Assembly (NCBI GenBank): GCA_013823985.1
Contig: PNNB01000055.1
Coordinates: forward strand, 62,001 to 126,000
DNA length: 64,000 nucleotides
Direction of reading: 5' to 3'
Source: Sphingopyxis sp.
Lineage (GTDB): Bacteria > Pseudomonadota > Alphaproteobacteria > Sphingomonadales > Sphingomonadaceae
Positions 34,920-44,211 of the stretch are shown here, in pieces. Numbering within the stretch: position 1 is the first letter of the stretch; each line of letters opens with the position of its first letter. The notes beneath the pieces were generated by a model. That model ran no database searches. It had not been told where the DNA came from and saw nothing but the letters and a program-made list of their open reading frames with translations. The position numbers were made by a program, and so were the translations under genes.

Positions 34920-35903
34920 CTACTTCACTGTTTCCAGATACGCGACGATGTCTGCGCGCTGTTTTGCGTCCTGCACCCCTCGCGGGAATAGATTTGCCAT
35001 TCGGTTCCCAGGAATAAGCTCCTTGGGCTTTTCAATATGCTTAGAAATGTTCTCGGGCGTCCAAATTACTTTAGATTTCGACATGGCAGGCGAGTATTCG
35101 TAGCCGGGTAACGCTCCGGCTTTTCGCCCAACCACGGCAGCCAGAGAAGGACCTATCCCTGTTCCACCAACGGTCACGGAATGGCACGCGGCACAATTTT
35201 TGCCGAACGCAGCTTTCCCGCTATCGACACCGTTGCCAGCGACTTTAGCTATCACCTCGGCGCTGTGTTCCAGCATAGCCTCTGCCTGGTGACCTGTAAC
35301 GGCATTTTTTGGACGGATTGCTTGAGCCTTAGGGCCGAGTATGGGATAAGCATATGCGTATACCCAGTCCGATTGACTTACTGGAATGTGGCAGGTCTGG
35401 CAGTCCGTTTTGTAGTTGGTCGAGATTTGCTTTTTGGTAGCCGGATTAAACTCGGCCCAGCCCCAACCATCACCCCATAACGGATTCGACGGAAAGCGCT
35501 GCTTTGAATCTTTGATCATCATGAACCAAGTTTTGGTATCATTGGCCCAGAATGCGTTGCCGGTCGTATGCGGGGATCCCAGTGTATTAGAGACTTCCTT
35601 TACCAGCACTGCGCCATCAAGGAATTTCCCTGTCTCCTGATAATTGGACACATCCGTTGGCCGGGCATAAACGGCATGAATTTCTGACACGCCCGCAGTG
35701 CCGCTGACGGCCCAAGACCCAATGAAGACGAAACCGGTTGGAAAATTAGATGGAAATTTGATATCTCCGGTATCGCTGACGAAGGACGAATATGCGTCTA
35801 CATCTGTTGGGCCTCTATCGGTGCCTTTGCATCCTGCTGTGAATAGCAGAAGCCCTACCGCAATCGCGATCCGTCGTCCGTTCTGCGAATGTAGATTGCT
35901 CAT
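34920..35903 (-). CDS. Haem lipoprotein: cytochrome P460 domain fused to class I cytochrome c
   Basis: 327 residues from ATG 35903. A lipoprotein signal peptide (LLLFTAGC, lipidated C25) is followed by a cytochrome-P460-like domain with haem motif CQTCH (168-172) and a C-terminal class I cytochrome c with CAACH (237-241) and distal Met in GNRMANLFP. It probably sits on the outer face of the cytoplasmic membrane or in the outer membrane inner leaflet and takes part in electron transfer or detoxification of a nitrogen or oxygen species. It follows a second P460 lipoprotein on the same strand. Confidence 0.85.
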   Translation of the reverse strand: MSNLHSQNGRRIAIAVGLLLFTAGCKGTDRGPTDVDAYSSFVSDTGDIKFPSNFPTGFVFIGSWAVSGTAGVSEIHAVYARPTDVSNYQETGKFLDGAVLVKEVSNTLGSPHTTGNAFWANDTKTWFMMIKDSKQRFPSNPLWGDGWGWAEFNPATKKQISTNYKTDCQTCHIPVSQSDWVYAYAYPILGPKAQAIRPKNAVTGHQAEAMLEHSAEVIAKVAGNGVDSGKAAFGKNCAACHSVTVGGTGIGPSLAAVVGRKAGALPGYEYSPAMSKSKVIWTPENISKHIEKPKELIPGNRMANLFPRGVQDAKQRADIVAYLETVK

Positions 35904-35988
35904 GTTGCTCGTCCAATCATTGTCTCCACGCGCTACCCGATTTGCGTTGAGGGCACCCATAGAGCACCCTCAACGCAGGGGGAGTATA

Positions 35989-36699
35989 TCAATTTGTAGC
36001 GGTAGGCAGGGGGTCGAGGATCGGCTTGTAAAGATCGACATAAACCATGTCTTCGTGCGCGTTGGCAATGTGGCAACCGGCACATTGGTCAGACGGCTTA
36101 AGGGCTGCTTCGGCAAGATATGGCGGAGCGGCATGATTGAAGTTGAAATAACCCCAATTATTTGTTTCCGCGAAACGCTTGCTGTCCTTAACGGATACAT
36201 CCAATCCATTAACGGCCCCTGGAAAATATCCTCGACCAGAGGGCAACACGCGCGATCCGTCTGGAAAATCGCCTTTGGGATCATCAACCAGTTGCAGTTC
36301 CTTGATCATCATTGTGCCTTCTGGCCACTTGCCTGTCGCACGGTATGCTTTGAAAGCTGCGGGCTGGACGTAGACATTGTGAAATTCTGGAAAATTTGCT
36401 TTGCCGTCATTCAGGCCATGAGGCGTTAATGGCGCTCCGATGAAAACCATTTCTCGGAAATCCTTGGGTTGAATCAACTTGCCATCCGAAGACCAAACAG
36501 GAGGAATATCTATTGCTGGATATGCCGGATCCGACCCAAGTGCCAATGTCGTACTCTTGTCCGTGCTAACCGCGCTCTTGTCCGCGCTGGACGCGCTGTC
36601 GCCGTCCGATTTGCTTCCACAGGCAGCAAGAACAAGCAATGACAGAGTTAGAGCTATACTACCAAAACTGCGAAAAGACCTTGAGTAGTTGACACTCAT
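35989..36699 (-). CDS. Cytochrome P460-family lipoprotein
   Basis: 236 residues from ATG 36699, with GGGAG upstream. Signal peptide with lipobox VLAAC (C27), then a low-complexity Ser/Asp/Lys linker and a P460-type domain ending in haem motif CAGCH (206-210). The MMIKELQ motif matches the VLVKEVS block of the neighbouring P460 protein. The two form an operon. P460 relatives oxidise hydroxylamine or bind NO and related ligands, but the substrate here is unknown. Confidence 0.82.
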   Translation of the reverse strand: MSVNYSRSFRSFGSIALTLSLLVLAACGSKSDGDSASSADKSAVSTDKSTTLALGSDPAYPAIDIPPVWSSDGKLIQPKDFREMVFIGAPLTPHGLNDGKANFPEFHNVYVQPAAFKAYRATGKWPEGTMMIKELQLVDDPKGDFPDGSRVLPSGRGYFPGAVNGLDVSVKDSKRFAETNNWGYFNFNHAAPPYLAEAALKPSDQCAGCHIANAHEDMVYVDLYKPILDPLPTATN

Positions 36700-36788
36700 G
36701 ATAAAACTCCCTGATGGACTATTGAGAAACGGGCACGATCTCATACTTTCATAGAAACATGAGGCTGTCAAATAGCCTTAAAGTATTG

Positions 36789-36811
36789 AATCTATGTCTA
36801 TAGAGTATGAC
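36789..36811. promoter_or_regulatory. LysR-type-like element upstream of the P460 operon
   Basis: The 23-mer starting AATCTATGTCTATAGAGTAT agrees at 17 of 23 positions with the element at 46730 and less well with that at 38320 (consensus AAWCTATRnCTAcAGaGTAT). It lies 90 bp before the P460 start. The match is by eye. Confidence 0.4.
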
Positions 36812-36920
36812 TAATTAACTTGAACAACTGTCCGTATCGTGTATTTTTCACAAGTCTGAATTTAACAACATCAGTTTAAATATTGTGGTCGATTTGGCAG
36901 AAGACTCGCAGCGCGCGCCG

Positions 36921-37262
36921 CTAGGTTTGGACTTCGCGCTTATCCTCAACCGCACGACATGGAATGTGGCGTGAAGCAGCAGTGAATTCGGTCGCGAACT
37001 GCCGTGATTTAGAGCAGATTTGGCTTGTAGCCGATGGAGATCGATCCGTTTCCGTCCTGACGACTGCCCTCGACCGATTTTTCACCAGCGCGCTGGTGGG
37101 AACCAAATCGGGAACCTTTAGGCTGTCGTTGCTCGTGCGTAAGGCTGGGCTTTCCTCCGCATGTTTGTGCACGGGTTGGGCCTTCCCATTAAAGTACTGT
37201 TCGTCTGCTGGACCGCTTGGGGCCCAATGAATTGGTGAAACGGGAATGTGCATCAGCATCAT
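36921..37262 (-). CDS. Possible small protein divergent from the LysR gene
   Basis: A 113-residue frame starting 26 bp from the paired palindromes at 37288-37348. Its N-terminus (MMLMHIPVSPIHWAPSGPAD) is followed by a polar, probably disordered chain. No family was recognised and an overlapping plus-strand frame is about as long, so coding is doubtful. If real, it would be controlled by the paired operators. Confidence 0.3.
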   Translation of the reverse strand: MMLMHIPVSPIHWAPSGPADEQYFNGKAQPVHKHAEESPALRTSNDSLKVPDLVPTSALVKNRSRAVVRTETDRSPSATSQICSKSRQFATEFTAASRHIPCRAVEDKREVQT

Positions 37263-37287
37263 GGCCTGTCATCTCAAGCTATATAAT

Positions 37288-37348
37288 CTATATGCGTGGC
37301 GCATATAGACAAGCGTCCCGAATTATGATTATATGCGCCGTGCATACA
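37288..37348. promoter_or_regulatory. Paired regulon palindromes upstream of the LysR gene
   Basis: Site C, 37289-37307, is TATATGC-GTGGC-GCATATA, flanked by C and G to give 9-bp perfect arms; site D, 37330-37348, is TATATGC-GCCGT-GCATACA. The 41-bp spacing equals that of the pair at 34725/34766. Confidence 0.75.
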
Positions 37349-37414
37349 TTTTTTTGACTGCCAATGTGGCAGTTTTACATGGTTGCATCTGACATGCGCA
37401 TCGATCGAGGGACT

Positions 37415-38290
37415 ATGGAACTCAACCAAATCAACTATTTCATCAACTTGGCTGAAACGCTGAACTTTACCGCGGCTGCGCGCCTGAGTGGTGTTTCACA
37501 GCCAAGTTTGACTCGGGCGATTCGCCGTTTGGAGGAGGAACTTGGCGGCCCTTTGATCTACCGCGACGGAAAAGACAGTCGGTTGACCGGGCTAGGCCAG
37601 GACGTCGAGGCAGAATTCCGGCGAATATTGGTCTCTATTGAGAGTGTGCGGCATAACTCGGAAAACTGGGCTATGGGAAGGCATCGTGTACTGGATGTCG
37701 CAGTGGCACTTAGCATTGGCCCGCAGGCATTTACGCAGTTTTTCGAGGCAGCTTTGGAAGACGCGCCCTCGATCGAAATTAAGCTGCATTCGCTCCAGTC
37801 AGGCGATGGCACATCGGAGGTGCTGTCAGGCAAATATCACGCGTGCATCCTTCCGCGTGAAACGAAGCCTGACCGTAAGCTGGATGTGCTTCCGCTTTTT
37901 CGGGAACGCTTCTTACTCGGTTGTGCTCCAAACCATCCCCTGGCGAAGCGGGAAATCGTGCGCGGCCAAGACCTGCTTGAGTATCCTTTTGTCGATCGCC
38001 TCAAATGCGAGTTCCGCGAACAGATATATGAACACTTTGTGAAACAGGGGATGGTCATCCGACCCCGGTTCCGCTCCGACCGCGAGGACTGGATCCAACG
38101 CCTTGTTGCCGAAGGACGTGCTATTTGCATTCTTCCGGAACGATCTGGCGTGGGCCACGGCGTGGTTACCCGGCCTATCGAAGGGCTCATGTTGGAACGC
38201 GAGATAGTAATGGCGACAGTATCTGGTTCCACGGCTCCGGTTGAAATCCGAAAGATGGCCCAACTCGCAGCGCGGCACGACTGGAAATGA
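37415..38290 (+). CDS. LysR-type transcriptional regulator
   Basis: 291 residues from ATG 37415 with GAGGG five bases upstream. The N-terminal HTH (MELNQINYFINLAETLNFTA, VSQPSLTRAIRRLEEELG) is typical; the effector domain follows, with cysteines near 185 and 205 (LLGCAPNHP, LKCEFRE) that could be redox-active as in OxyR, although no proof is visible. It lies between the P460 operon and msrB-msrA, each preceded by a LysR-type-like element, and downstream of a regulon palindrome pair. Confidence 0.9.
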   Translation: MELNQINYFINLAETLNFTAAARLSGVSQPSLTRAIRRLEEELGGPLIYRDGKDSRLTGLGQDVEAEFRRILVSIESVRHNSENWAMGRHRVLDVAVALSIGPQAFTQFFEAALEDAPSIEIKLHSLQSGDGTSEVLSGKYHACILPRETKPDRKLDVLPLFRERFLLGCAPNHPLAKREIVRGQDLLEYPFVDRLKCEFREQIYEHFVKQGMVIRPRFRSDREDWIQRLVAEGRAICILPERSGVGHGVVTRPIEGLMLEREIVMATVSGSTAPVEIRKMAQLAARHDWK

Positions 38291-38319
38291 GCCGCGCTGA
38301 TAAAGCACCTAAGCTATTG

Positions 38320-38342
38320 AAACTATACGCACAGCGTATTGG
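38320..38342. promoter_or_regulatory. LysR-type-like palindrome upstream of msrB-msrA
   Basis: The 23-mer contains ATACGC-ACA-GCGTAT, a perfect palindrome of the T-N11-A type, about 95 bp before msrB. A very similar 23-mer lies at 46730-46752 before the sulfite-oxidase-like gene. It is a likely operator, possibly of the LysR protein encoded just upstream. Confidence 0.55.
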
Positions 38343-38437
38343 ATAAATCTCAGTGTCACTGCGATAGTCGGCGTATCGATGGTTACGTAACCATAAGGAA
38401 ATGCATCTGTCCCTCTGACTGAGTAATGGAGACCATC

Positions 38438-38881
38438 ATGAAGTTTGAAAAGTCACAGGCAGCAATCGACAGCCTTACGCCCGATCAACGCCGGATAACC
38501 CAGGAGGCTGGTACCGAAATGCCCTTCACGGGCGAGTATAATGATAACAAAGAGCCCGGCATCTACGTCGACATCGTCTCGGGGGAGCCGCTGTTCGCTT
38601 CGACGGACAAATTCGACTCCGGTTCGGGCTGGCCCAGCTTCACCAAGCCAATCGTACCTGCTCATGTCAACGAGATACGGGACAGTGCGCATGGTATGGA
38701 GAGAACAGAGGTCAGATCGGTACACGGGGACAGCCATTTAGGCCATGTCTTTCCGGACGGACCCGAAGACCAGGGAGGTCTGCGCTATTGCATCAATTCA
38801 GCGTCTCTTCGCTTCGTGCCGCGCGATGATATGGATGCCGAAGGATATGGCGATTATCTCGACCAAGTAGAGGAGGTTTAA
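38438..38881 (+). CDS. msrB: Peptide methionine (R)-S-oxide reductase MsrB (copy 1)
   Basis: 147 residues from ATG 38438 (GGAGA six bases upstream). The conserved blocks [36 protein letters not shown] and catalytic RYCINS are intact. The zinc-binding CXXC pairs of many MsrB proteins are absent, as in the no-zinc subclass. It reduces the R epimer of methionine sulfoxide, complementing MsrA, whose gene starts 1 bp after this stop. About 70 percent identical by eye to the copy at 59691. Confidence 0.95.
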   Translation: MKFEKSQAAIDSLTPDQRRITQEAGTEMPFTGEYNDNKEPGIYVDIVSGEPLFASTDKFDSGSGWPSFTKPIVPAHVNEIRDSAHGMERTEVRSVHGDSHLGHVFPDGPEDQGGLRYCINSASLRFVPRDDMDAEGYGDYLDQVEEV

Positions 38882-38882
38882 T

Positions 38883-39422
38883 ATGCATCAGCGCGCTGTT
38901 CTGGCGGGCGGATGTTTCTGGGGCATGCAGGATCTGATCCGCAAGCAGCCTGGGATCGTCTCGACCCGCGTTGGTTACACCGGCGGCGATGTTCCGAACG
39001 CCACTTATCGCAATCACGGCACGCATGCCGAAGGGATTGAAATCACTTTTGATACTGAGGTGACGAGCTACCGGAACATCCTGGAATATTTCTTCCAGAT
39101 ACATGATCCCACGACGAAGGATCGCCAAGGAGGCGATCGAGGGCTCTCCTACAGGTCCGGCATCTACTATGTCGATGACGAACAAAAACAAGTCGCCGAA
39201 GACACGATTGCCGACGTAGATGCATCCGGGCTTTGGAATGACAAAGTTGTTACCGAAGTCGTACCGGTCGGTGATTTCTGGGAAGCCGAACCGGAGCATC
39301 AAGATTATCTCGAGAAGCGGCCGGGTGGTTACACTTGCCATTTTCCACGTCCCGATTGGGTACTTCCTAAGCGTCAACCTGCTGGCGACACGCAACCGGC
39401 AGACATTGCCCCAGCGGGGTAG
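38883..39422 (+). CDS. msrA: Peptide methionine (S)-S-oxide reductase MsrA (copy 2)
   Basis: 179 residues. GGCFWG with catalytic cysteine near residue 11, [36 protein letters not shown] and resolving-type cysteine in GYTCHFPRP. It is coupled to msrB immediately upstream, with AGAGGAGG-like sequence at the msrB end as ribosome site. The msrB-msrA order is repeated at 59.7-60.7 kb. Confidence 0.96.
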   Translation: MHQRAVLAGGCFWGMQDLIRKQPGIVSTRVGYTGGDVPNATYRNHGTHAEGIEITFDTEVTSYRNILEYFFQIHDPTTKDRQGGDRGLSYRSGIYYVDDEQKQVAEDTIADVDASGLWNDKVVTEVVPVGDFWEAEPEHQDYLEKRPGGYTCHFPRPDWVLPKRQPAGDTQPADIAPAG

Positions 39423-39537
39423 TCAAGGCGGTCCGTACGCGCTACCTTGCTCTGGTCGCAATGCTCGTGCGAACCGAGACTAGACTAGGAAGCGCCGCCA
39501 AAGGCCTCCATCAATGCAGCACTAGGATTCCATATTC

Positions 39538-40242
39538 ATGTCTGACTTGTCGTCCTTTCCGATTACGCAGCGCTGGCCTGCATCGCATCCCGACCGCCTG
39601 CAATTTTATGCAGCTCCCACGCCCAATGGCGTAAAGGTCTCGATAATGCTGGAAGAAATCGGCTTGCCGTACGAGCCGCACTACATCGACATCTCAACAA
39701 ACGAGTCCAAAGATCCAGCCTTTATATCGCTCAACCCGAACGGTCGGATTCCGGCAATCATTGACCCTCACGGGCCTGGCGGCGAGCCGATAGGTATGTG
39801 GGAATCTGCAGCGATCCTTGTCTATTTGGCGGAAAAGACCGGCAAGCTTATCCCCAGCGCACCCGGCCCGCGCTATGAAGCGCTGACATGGGTGTTTTTC
39901 CAAATGTCGGCCATGGGTCCGATATTTGGTCAGCTCGGATTTTTTCTTCGCTGGGGCGGTAAAGACTATGAAGACAAACGTCCCCAACAGCGTTTCGTTG
40001 ACGAGTCCAAGCGACTTCTTGGGGTTTTGGATCGCCAGTTGGCAGACCGCGATTGGATCGTCGGCGCGTATTCGATTGCGGACATTACAGCAATTGGATG
40101 GGTGAATGCTCTGGTGACGTCGTACGAAGCTGGTGACATCCTTGGTTTCGGCAATTTCTCGAACATTACGGCATGGCTCGAACGCGGATTGGCCCGGCCA
40201 GCAGTGCAACGTGGTCTACTTATCCCCACGAGGCCTGCATGA
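39538..40242 (+). CDS. Glutathione S-transferase family protein (YfcG/YghU-like)
   Basis: 234 residues. The N-terminal thioredoxin-fold domain contains LQFYAAPTPNGVKVSIMLEE and GRIPAI (cis-Pro), then WESAAILVYLAEK; the C-terminal helical domain includes WVFFQMSAMGPIFGQLGFF and WIVGAYSIADI. The Thr/Asn region near the N-terminus matches nu-class enzymes such as YfcG and YghU, which have disulfide-reductase activity toward glutathione. Its stop overlaps the corA start (ATGA). Confidence 0.92.
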   Translation: MSDLSSFPITQRWPASHPDRLQFYAAPTPNGVKVSIMLEEIGLPYEPHYIDISTNESKDPAFISLNPNGRIPAIIDPHGPGGEPIGMWESAAILVYLAEKTGKLIPSAPGPRYEALTWVFFQMSAMGPIFGQLGFFLRWGGKDYEDKRPQQRFVDESKRLLGVLDRQLADRDWIVGAYSIADITAIGWVNALVTSYEAGDILGFGNFSNITAWLERGLARPAVQRGLLIPTRPA

Positions 40243-41207
40243 CCGTTATCGCCGCAAACTATTACAGTGAAGGCAAGTTAGTTCGGAAAATCGCGATAGA
40301 CGAGCATGTCGAACTCGATATGGGGCGCTCGGGCTTCTGCTGGATTGCGCTGCTTGAGCCAACCGCCGACGAACTTCGCGCGCTGCAAACGACGTATAAT
40401 CTTCATCCGTTGGCAGTCGACAACGCTATGCATCCGCTCTGCCCGCCCAAGCTCGAAGCCTACAACGATGAGCTTTATGTCGTCGCGCAGACCGCCGCGC
40501 TGGACGGAGACCGGATCCGTTACGGCAAGACGGCGATCTTCACCGGTCACAACCATCTCATCAGTGTACGGCATGGTGACGGCGGCGCGCTCGGCAACCT
40601 TCGGGAGCAACTCGAAGCTTCGCCGACGCTCTTTGGAAAGGGTGTCGACTACGTCCTACACGCTATTCTGCACCGAATCGTCGATCAATATCTCCCGATC
40701 TTCGAAATGATCGAGGATGACGTTCTGGAGATGCAGAAACGATCGCTTGACGACTTTCTTGGGCGTGAAGAAATCGACCGCATCTTCGCACTTAGTGGCG
40801 AACTCACGCGCTTCCAACGCACGCTCGGAGCGATGGCAGAACTGGTCAGAAAGCTCGTCCGCGGTCATTTCCCATGCATCAGCGCCGAAGTAAGGCCATA
40901 TTTCAGCGATGTCGCGGATCATGTCGCCCGCGTGCAGACGATGGTCGATGGGCTTCTGCGCGTCCTATCCACGGTCTTCGAGTTCAGCAGTCTTCTGGAA
41001 GCACAAAGGACGGGGGTGACCACCCGCCAGCTCGCAGCTTGGGCAGCCATATTGGCAGTTCCGACGGCAATTGCTGGAATATACGGCATGAACTTCAAGA
41101 ATATGCCCGAACTGGACACGGTCTATGGATATTTTGTCGTGCTCGGGCTGATGACGATGTTGTCGCTGTTGCTGTTCGTTCGGTTCAAGAAGGCCAAGTG
41201 GCTGTGA
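40239..41207 (+). CDS. corA: CorA-family divalent cation transporter
   Basis: 322 residues from the ATG overlapping the GST stop. A long helical cytoplasmic domain is followed by two C-terminal membrane helices, the first ending in the signature YGMNFKNMPEL (GMN motif) and the second LGLMTMLSLLLFVRF. CorA proteins conduct Mg2+ or Co2+/Ni2+ (or export in the ZntB group). Coupling to GST suggests stress-linked expression, not housekeeping Mg2+ uptake. Confidence 0.93.
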   Translation: MTVIAANYYSEGKLVRKIAIDEHVELDMGRSGFCWIALLEPTADELRALQTTYNLHPLAVDNAMHPLCPPKLEAYNDELYVVAQTAALDGDRIRYGKTAIFTGHNHLISVRHGDGGALGNLREQLEASPTLFGKGVDYVLHAILHRIVDQYLPIFEMIEDDVLEMQKRSLDDFLGREEIDRIFALSGELTRFQRTLGAMAELVRKLVRGHFPCISAEVRPYFSDVADHVARVQTMVDGLLRVLSTVFEFSSLLEAQRTGVTTRQLAAWAAILAVPTAIAGIYGMNFKNMPELDTVYGYFVVLGLMTMLSLLLFVRFKKAKWL

Positions 41208-41305
41208 GCAGCGCATCCGCATCTAGCATCTGTTCTGGTCCCTATCGTTTCGCAACGCGCCTAACGCCGTAGTCGATCCAACCAACGCGAAGCAAAGGTA
41301 GAGCT

Positions 41306-41878
41306 ATGACATCCCAAGTGACTAATGTTTTAGATGCGGTCCAGTCCTTCATCGCTAAGGGCTACGACCGCGAGTACCGAGTCAAGGACGGCAATCTCGT
41401 GGATCTCGAACTGAGATCGACCCTCGAACCGTGTTCGATTCAGGTTGACGCTGCGTTGCGCCTCGAAAGCGGGGATGATGCCGAAGACGCTTCGAACATT
41501 TACGCAATTACCGATCCGGCGACGGGGAATAAAGGGCTGCTGATCGACGCGTTCGATGTGTTCGATGAAATATGTCACCGCGACCTTTCTGAGCGGCTTG
41601 TCGCACAGCGCGAAACGGCGCCATCTGGTGACCAGGATGTGCCAAGTAAACATGGACTACGGAAAGTCTATAAAAACGAGTTTGACCGTGATCCCGAACG
41701 TTATGTTTTGCGGGAGGGCTTTCCAGACTTCCCGCCATGCCCGTTCGGGGGAGCCTTCAGCATTCTTGGTTTCGATACTGCCGAACAGACCTATGTCTGG
41801 CTCGTCACCAGCATCATCCGAGATTCTCGGCTGATTAATATCCCGTATCAGGGAGAAGGCACCATTAACGAAGAGTAG
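41306..41878 (+). CDS. Hypothetical protein, two-part
   Basis: 190 residues. The first 100 residues (TNVLDAVQSFIAKGYDREY, LRLESGDDAEDASNIYAIT, KGLLIDAFDVF) resemble small uncharacterised proteins sometimes misnamed phosphoribosylpyrophosphate synthetase. The second half, rich in Pro, Phe and Arg, is not recognised. AAAGGTAGAG precedes the ATG. Function unknown. Confidence 0.65.
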   Translation: MTSQVTNVLDAVQSFIAKGYDREYRVKDGNLVDLELRSTLEPCSIQVDAALRLESGDDAEDASNIYAITDPATGNKGLLIDAFDVFDEICHRDLSERLVAQRETAPSGDQDVPSKHGLRKVYKNEFDRDPERYVLREGFPDFPPCPFGGAFSILGFDTAEQTYVWLVTSIIRDSRLINIPYQGEGTINEE

Positions 41879-41970
41879 CAGGTCGGCCCGCCATATGAGA
41901 CCCTCCATTGGTGGGGGTCAAGCAGCAGACTTTTTGAGCATTTATATCAACAAAACACAACGAGGTGATT

Positions 41971-42420
41971 ATGGACTGGAATAAAGACCACATCCGAGAA
42001 ACTATGCTTTCGCTGGAAACAGCAGCTTTGCACAGCGCTCGCGACAATTATCTGGATTATGTATCTGCCGCTAAGCTTGATCGGAGCGAACCGATCGAGA
42101 ATGACGAACAGGCACAGGCCGAAGTTGCAAGCGACTTGGCTGAAGCACTTGATGACACACTCCATGACTATGCCGATAAAATCGAAAAGCTGAAAATGAT
42201 CGATTTTGGCCCTCAGTCGGCCGTCAACGAAGGTGCCGTCGTCAAGCTGTCCGGCCGCTACTTTGTGATTGCAGTGTCCACGAGCAAGTTCACCTGTCAA
42301 GGGCGCGAACTCATGGGCATTTCCACGATGGCGCCAATTTTTCAAGCGATCGAAGGAGCCCGAGCAGGGGAGACCGTACAGTTCAACGGCCGGGACCTTG
42401 TCATAGAATATGTTGCATAG
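41971..42420 (+). CDS. GreA/GreB C-terminal-domain-like protein
   Basis: 149 residues from ATG 41971 with GAGGTG upstream. The N-half is a helical, coiled-coil-like region; the C-half (LSGRYFVIAVSTSKF, ELMGISTMAPIFQAIEGA, GETVQFNGRDLVIEYV) matches the FKBP-like C-terminal domain of GreA/GreB-type RNA polymerase secondary-channel factors. The acidic residues of a Gre N-terminal coiled coil cannot be confirmed, so it may be a Gre-like regulator such as Rnk. By-eye assignment. Confidence 0.6.
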   Translation: MDWNKDHIRETMLSLETAALHSARDNYLDYVSAAKLDRSEPIENDEQAQAEVASDLAEALDDTLHDYADKIEKLKMIDFGPQSAVNEGAVVKLSGRYFVIAVSTSKFTCQGRELMGISTMAPIFQAIEGARAGETVQFNGRDLVIEYVA

Positions 42421-42565
42421 GGCGCCTTGGCTCCAACGAGCTGCGCTGTTAGCTATCCCAATATATGACGTTGCGGCTGCGGCGCTAATTGGTGCGCCAG
42501 CAATGGCTGCGGCCAAGAACAAATAGGTGGAGGATCGGCATAATCCGCCGCCGCATTTTTTAGGC

Positions 42566-43033
42566 TTAGTCCAGATCCTTCACGAGGCTGTCCTCGTCGA
42601 AATGGAAGTCCGAGAAAAGGATGCGGCCGCTAGGGTCGATAAACGTGAACCACGGTGTTCCTCTAGTGTGGTAGTCTTCCATGAAGGTAGGATGTAGCGC
42701 GCCGGTCGGTGGCACATCATGACCAAAAGCTATCGGAAGATTATATTTGAGCTGGTTTTCTCGCAACTTCTCGAAGGTATTTTCCTCCGCTCCTTCAAAA
42801 ACAGTCTGGATCACGGCGAACCCCACGCCCTTGTGGCTCAACGCAGCATGCAACTTTTGCAGCGTCGGAAAGCCATGCAAATGGCAACCACGGCACCAAT
42901 GCTGGAAGGCAAAGATAATCTTCGGACCGATTCCGAGATCCGACAGCTTGAGCGGCGAGGCGACGCTTCCTCCATCCTCGCCAATCCATTTTTGCACCCG
43001 CAATTCAGGCGCTTGTCGGTCATCCACGCTCAT
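42566..43033 (-). CDS. TlpA/peroxiredoxin-like thioredoxin-fold protein
   Basis: 155 residues, no signal peptide, so probably cytoplasmic. The redox motif WCRGCH (C47, C50) and the cis-proline RGTPWFTF define a TlpA/AhpC-TSA-type thioredoxin fold. A long loop with FAVIQTVFEGAEENT follows, as in TlpA-like reductases. It likely reduces disulfides or peroxides and fits the redox island. Transcribed alone on the minus strand. Confidence 0.88.
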   Translation of the reverse strand: MSVDDRQAPELRVQKWIGEDGGSVASPLKLSDLGIGPKIIFAFQHWCRGCHLHGFPTLQKLHAALSHKGVGFAVIQTVFEGAEENTFEKLRENQLKYNLPIAFGHDVPPTGALHPTFMEDYHTRGTPWFTFIDPSGRILFSDFHFDEDSLVKDLD

Positions 43034-43282
43034 TTAATCCTCCAACTCCGGTACAAGCCCGGCTATTAGTTTAGTGCCGCGACGGCAGGCGTACACCCAG
43101 CCTTACTTGCACCTTGTATCCTGAAGTTCTGCTCGACCATTCTTGCGAGCAACGATTGGAATTCAAAGTTTTGCCTGTGAGATTATGAAGCCATGCCGAT
43201 GTTATTTCCAATAGCGAATGGACATAGTTTTCATGACGAAAGAGCCTTGCAATCAAGCGATCACCGCACGGATATGATCGCT

Positions 43283-44128
43283 TTATTTAAGCTGGCAGAT
43301 GTCGAGCTTGTTCATGTCGGTATAATCGAGATTTTCGCCACCCATGCCCCAGATGAAAGTGTAATTGGACGTGCCCGAACCCATGTGAATCGACCAAGGC
43401 GGACTGATGACCGCCTCACCGTCGGCCGTGACGATGTGGCGGGCGTTGTCGGGCGCGCCCATGAAGTGGAAAACACGGTCATTCTCGCCCAAGCCGAAGT
43501 AGAGATAGGCCTCGGAGCGGCGGTCGTGCAGGTGCGGCGGCATGGTGTTCCACACGCTCCCTGGCTTCAGCACAGTGACGCCAAGCAGGAGCTGGCAGGA
43601 TTTCACTTTGGCCGGGACGATATATTGGTAGATTGTACGTTCGTTGGAAGTTTCAAGCGCGCCCAGCTCGAGCGGCACAGCCTCGTCCATTTTAATCTTG
43701 GTCATTTCGTGGCGCGCATGGGCAGGGGTCGAGATCAGATAGAATTTAGCTGGGTTCGCTTCATCAATGGACGCGAAGCTGACTTGGCTGGAGCCCATCG
43801 GTACGTAAAGACCGTCGCGGAAAGCCAGGTCGACGGTCTCGCCGTCCACGATGATCGTGCCGCTGCCGCCGGTGTTGACCACGCCGAGTTCACGCGCGTG
43901 CAGGAAGGGCTTGCCTTCCATGGACGGTGGCTCGCTGTGGGTTGGCAAGCTGAGTATGCCGATGGTCGGCGTGGCACCGCCGAGAACCATCCGCTCATTG
44001 TGCGAATAGTTGAGTTTAACCTTACCGGGCTCGAATAAGCCGGATACCAGATATCGATCGCGCAGTTGGTCGTTGGTCGCGCCGGCCATCATGTCGGGAT
44101 GTGTCGCGTGATAGATTTTGTCGTACAT
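43283..44128 (-). CDS. kduI: 5-dehydro-4-deoxy-D-glucuronate isomerase
   Basis: 281 residues with a strong AAGGAGG ribosome site. The KduI motifs [32 protein letters not shown] (metal-binding His/Glu) and [19 protein letters not shown] are present. It isomerises 5-keto-4-deoxyuronate, a product of pectin or alginate-type uronate breakdown, to DKII. No other uronate genes are near, so its presence among stress genes is odd; in some bacteria KduI homologues serve glucuronate use. The 249-bp gap upstream of its 3' end (43034-43282) holds nothing notable. Confidence 0.94.
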   Translation of the reverse strand: MYDKIYHATHPDMMAGATNDQLRDRYLVSGLFEPGKVKLNYSHNERMVLGGATPTIGILSLPTHSEPPSMEGKPFLHARELGVVNTGGSGTIIVDGETVDLAFRDGLYVPMGSSQVSFASIDEANPAKFYLISTPAHARHEMTKIKMDEAVPLELGALETSNERTIYQYIVPAKVKSCQLLLGVTVLKPGSVWNTMPPHLHDRRSEAYLYFGLGENDRVFHFMGAPDNARHIVTADGEAVISPPWSIHMGSGTSNYTFIWGMGGENLDYTDMNKLDICQLK

Positions 44129-44211
44129 GGATCCTCCTTGTCGCCGCAGCTTCCTCTAGATCCACTTCTGCACCCGCAGCTCAGCCACTCGTTGTTCGGC
44201 GACGCGCGCTA

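Noticed and set aside
35344-35360. GCATATGCGTATAC resembling the regulon palindrome
   Set aside because: Inside the haem lipoprotein coding sequence and with wrong half-site spacing.
36964-37230. 88-residue plus-strand frame between the P460 and LysR genes
   Set aside because: No ribosome site or protein features; overlaps an equally doubtful minus frame.
41947-42522. 191-residue minus-strand frame
   Set aside because: Antisense of the GreA-C-like gene at 41971, which has a good ribosome site and recognisable domain.
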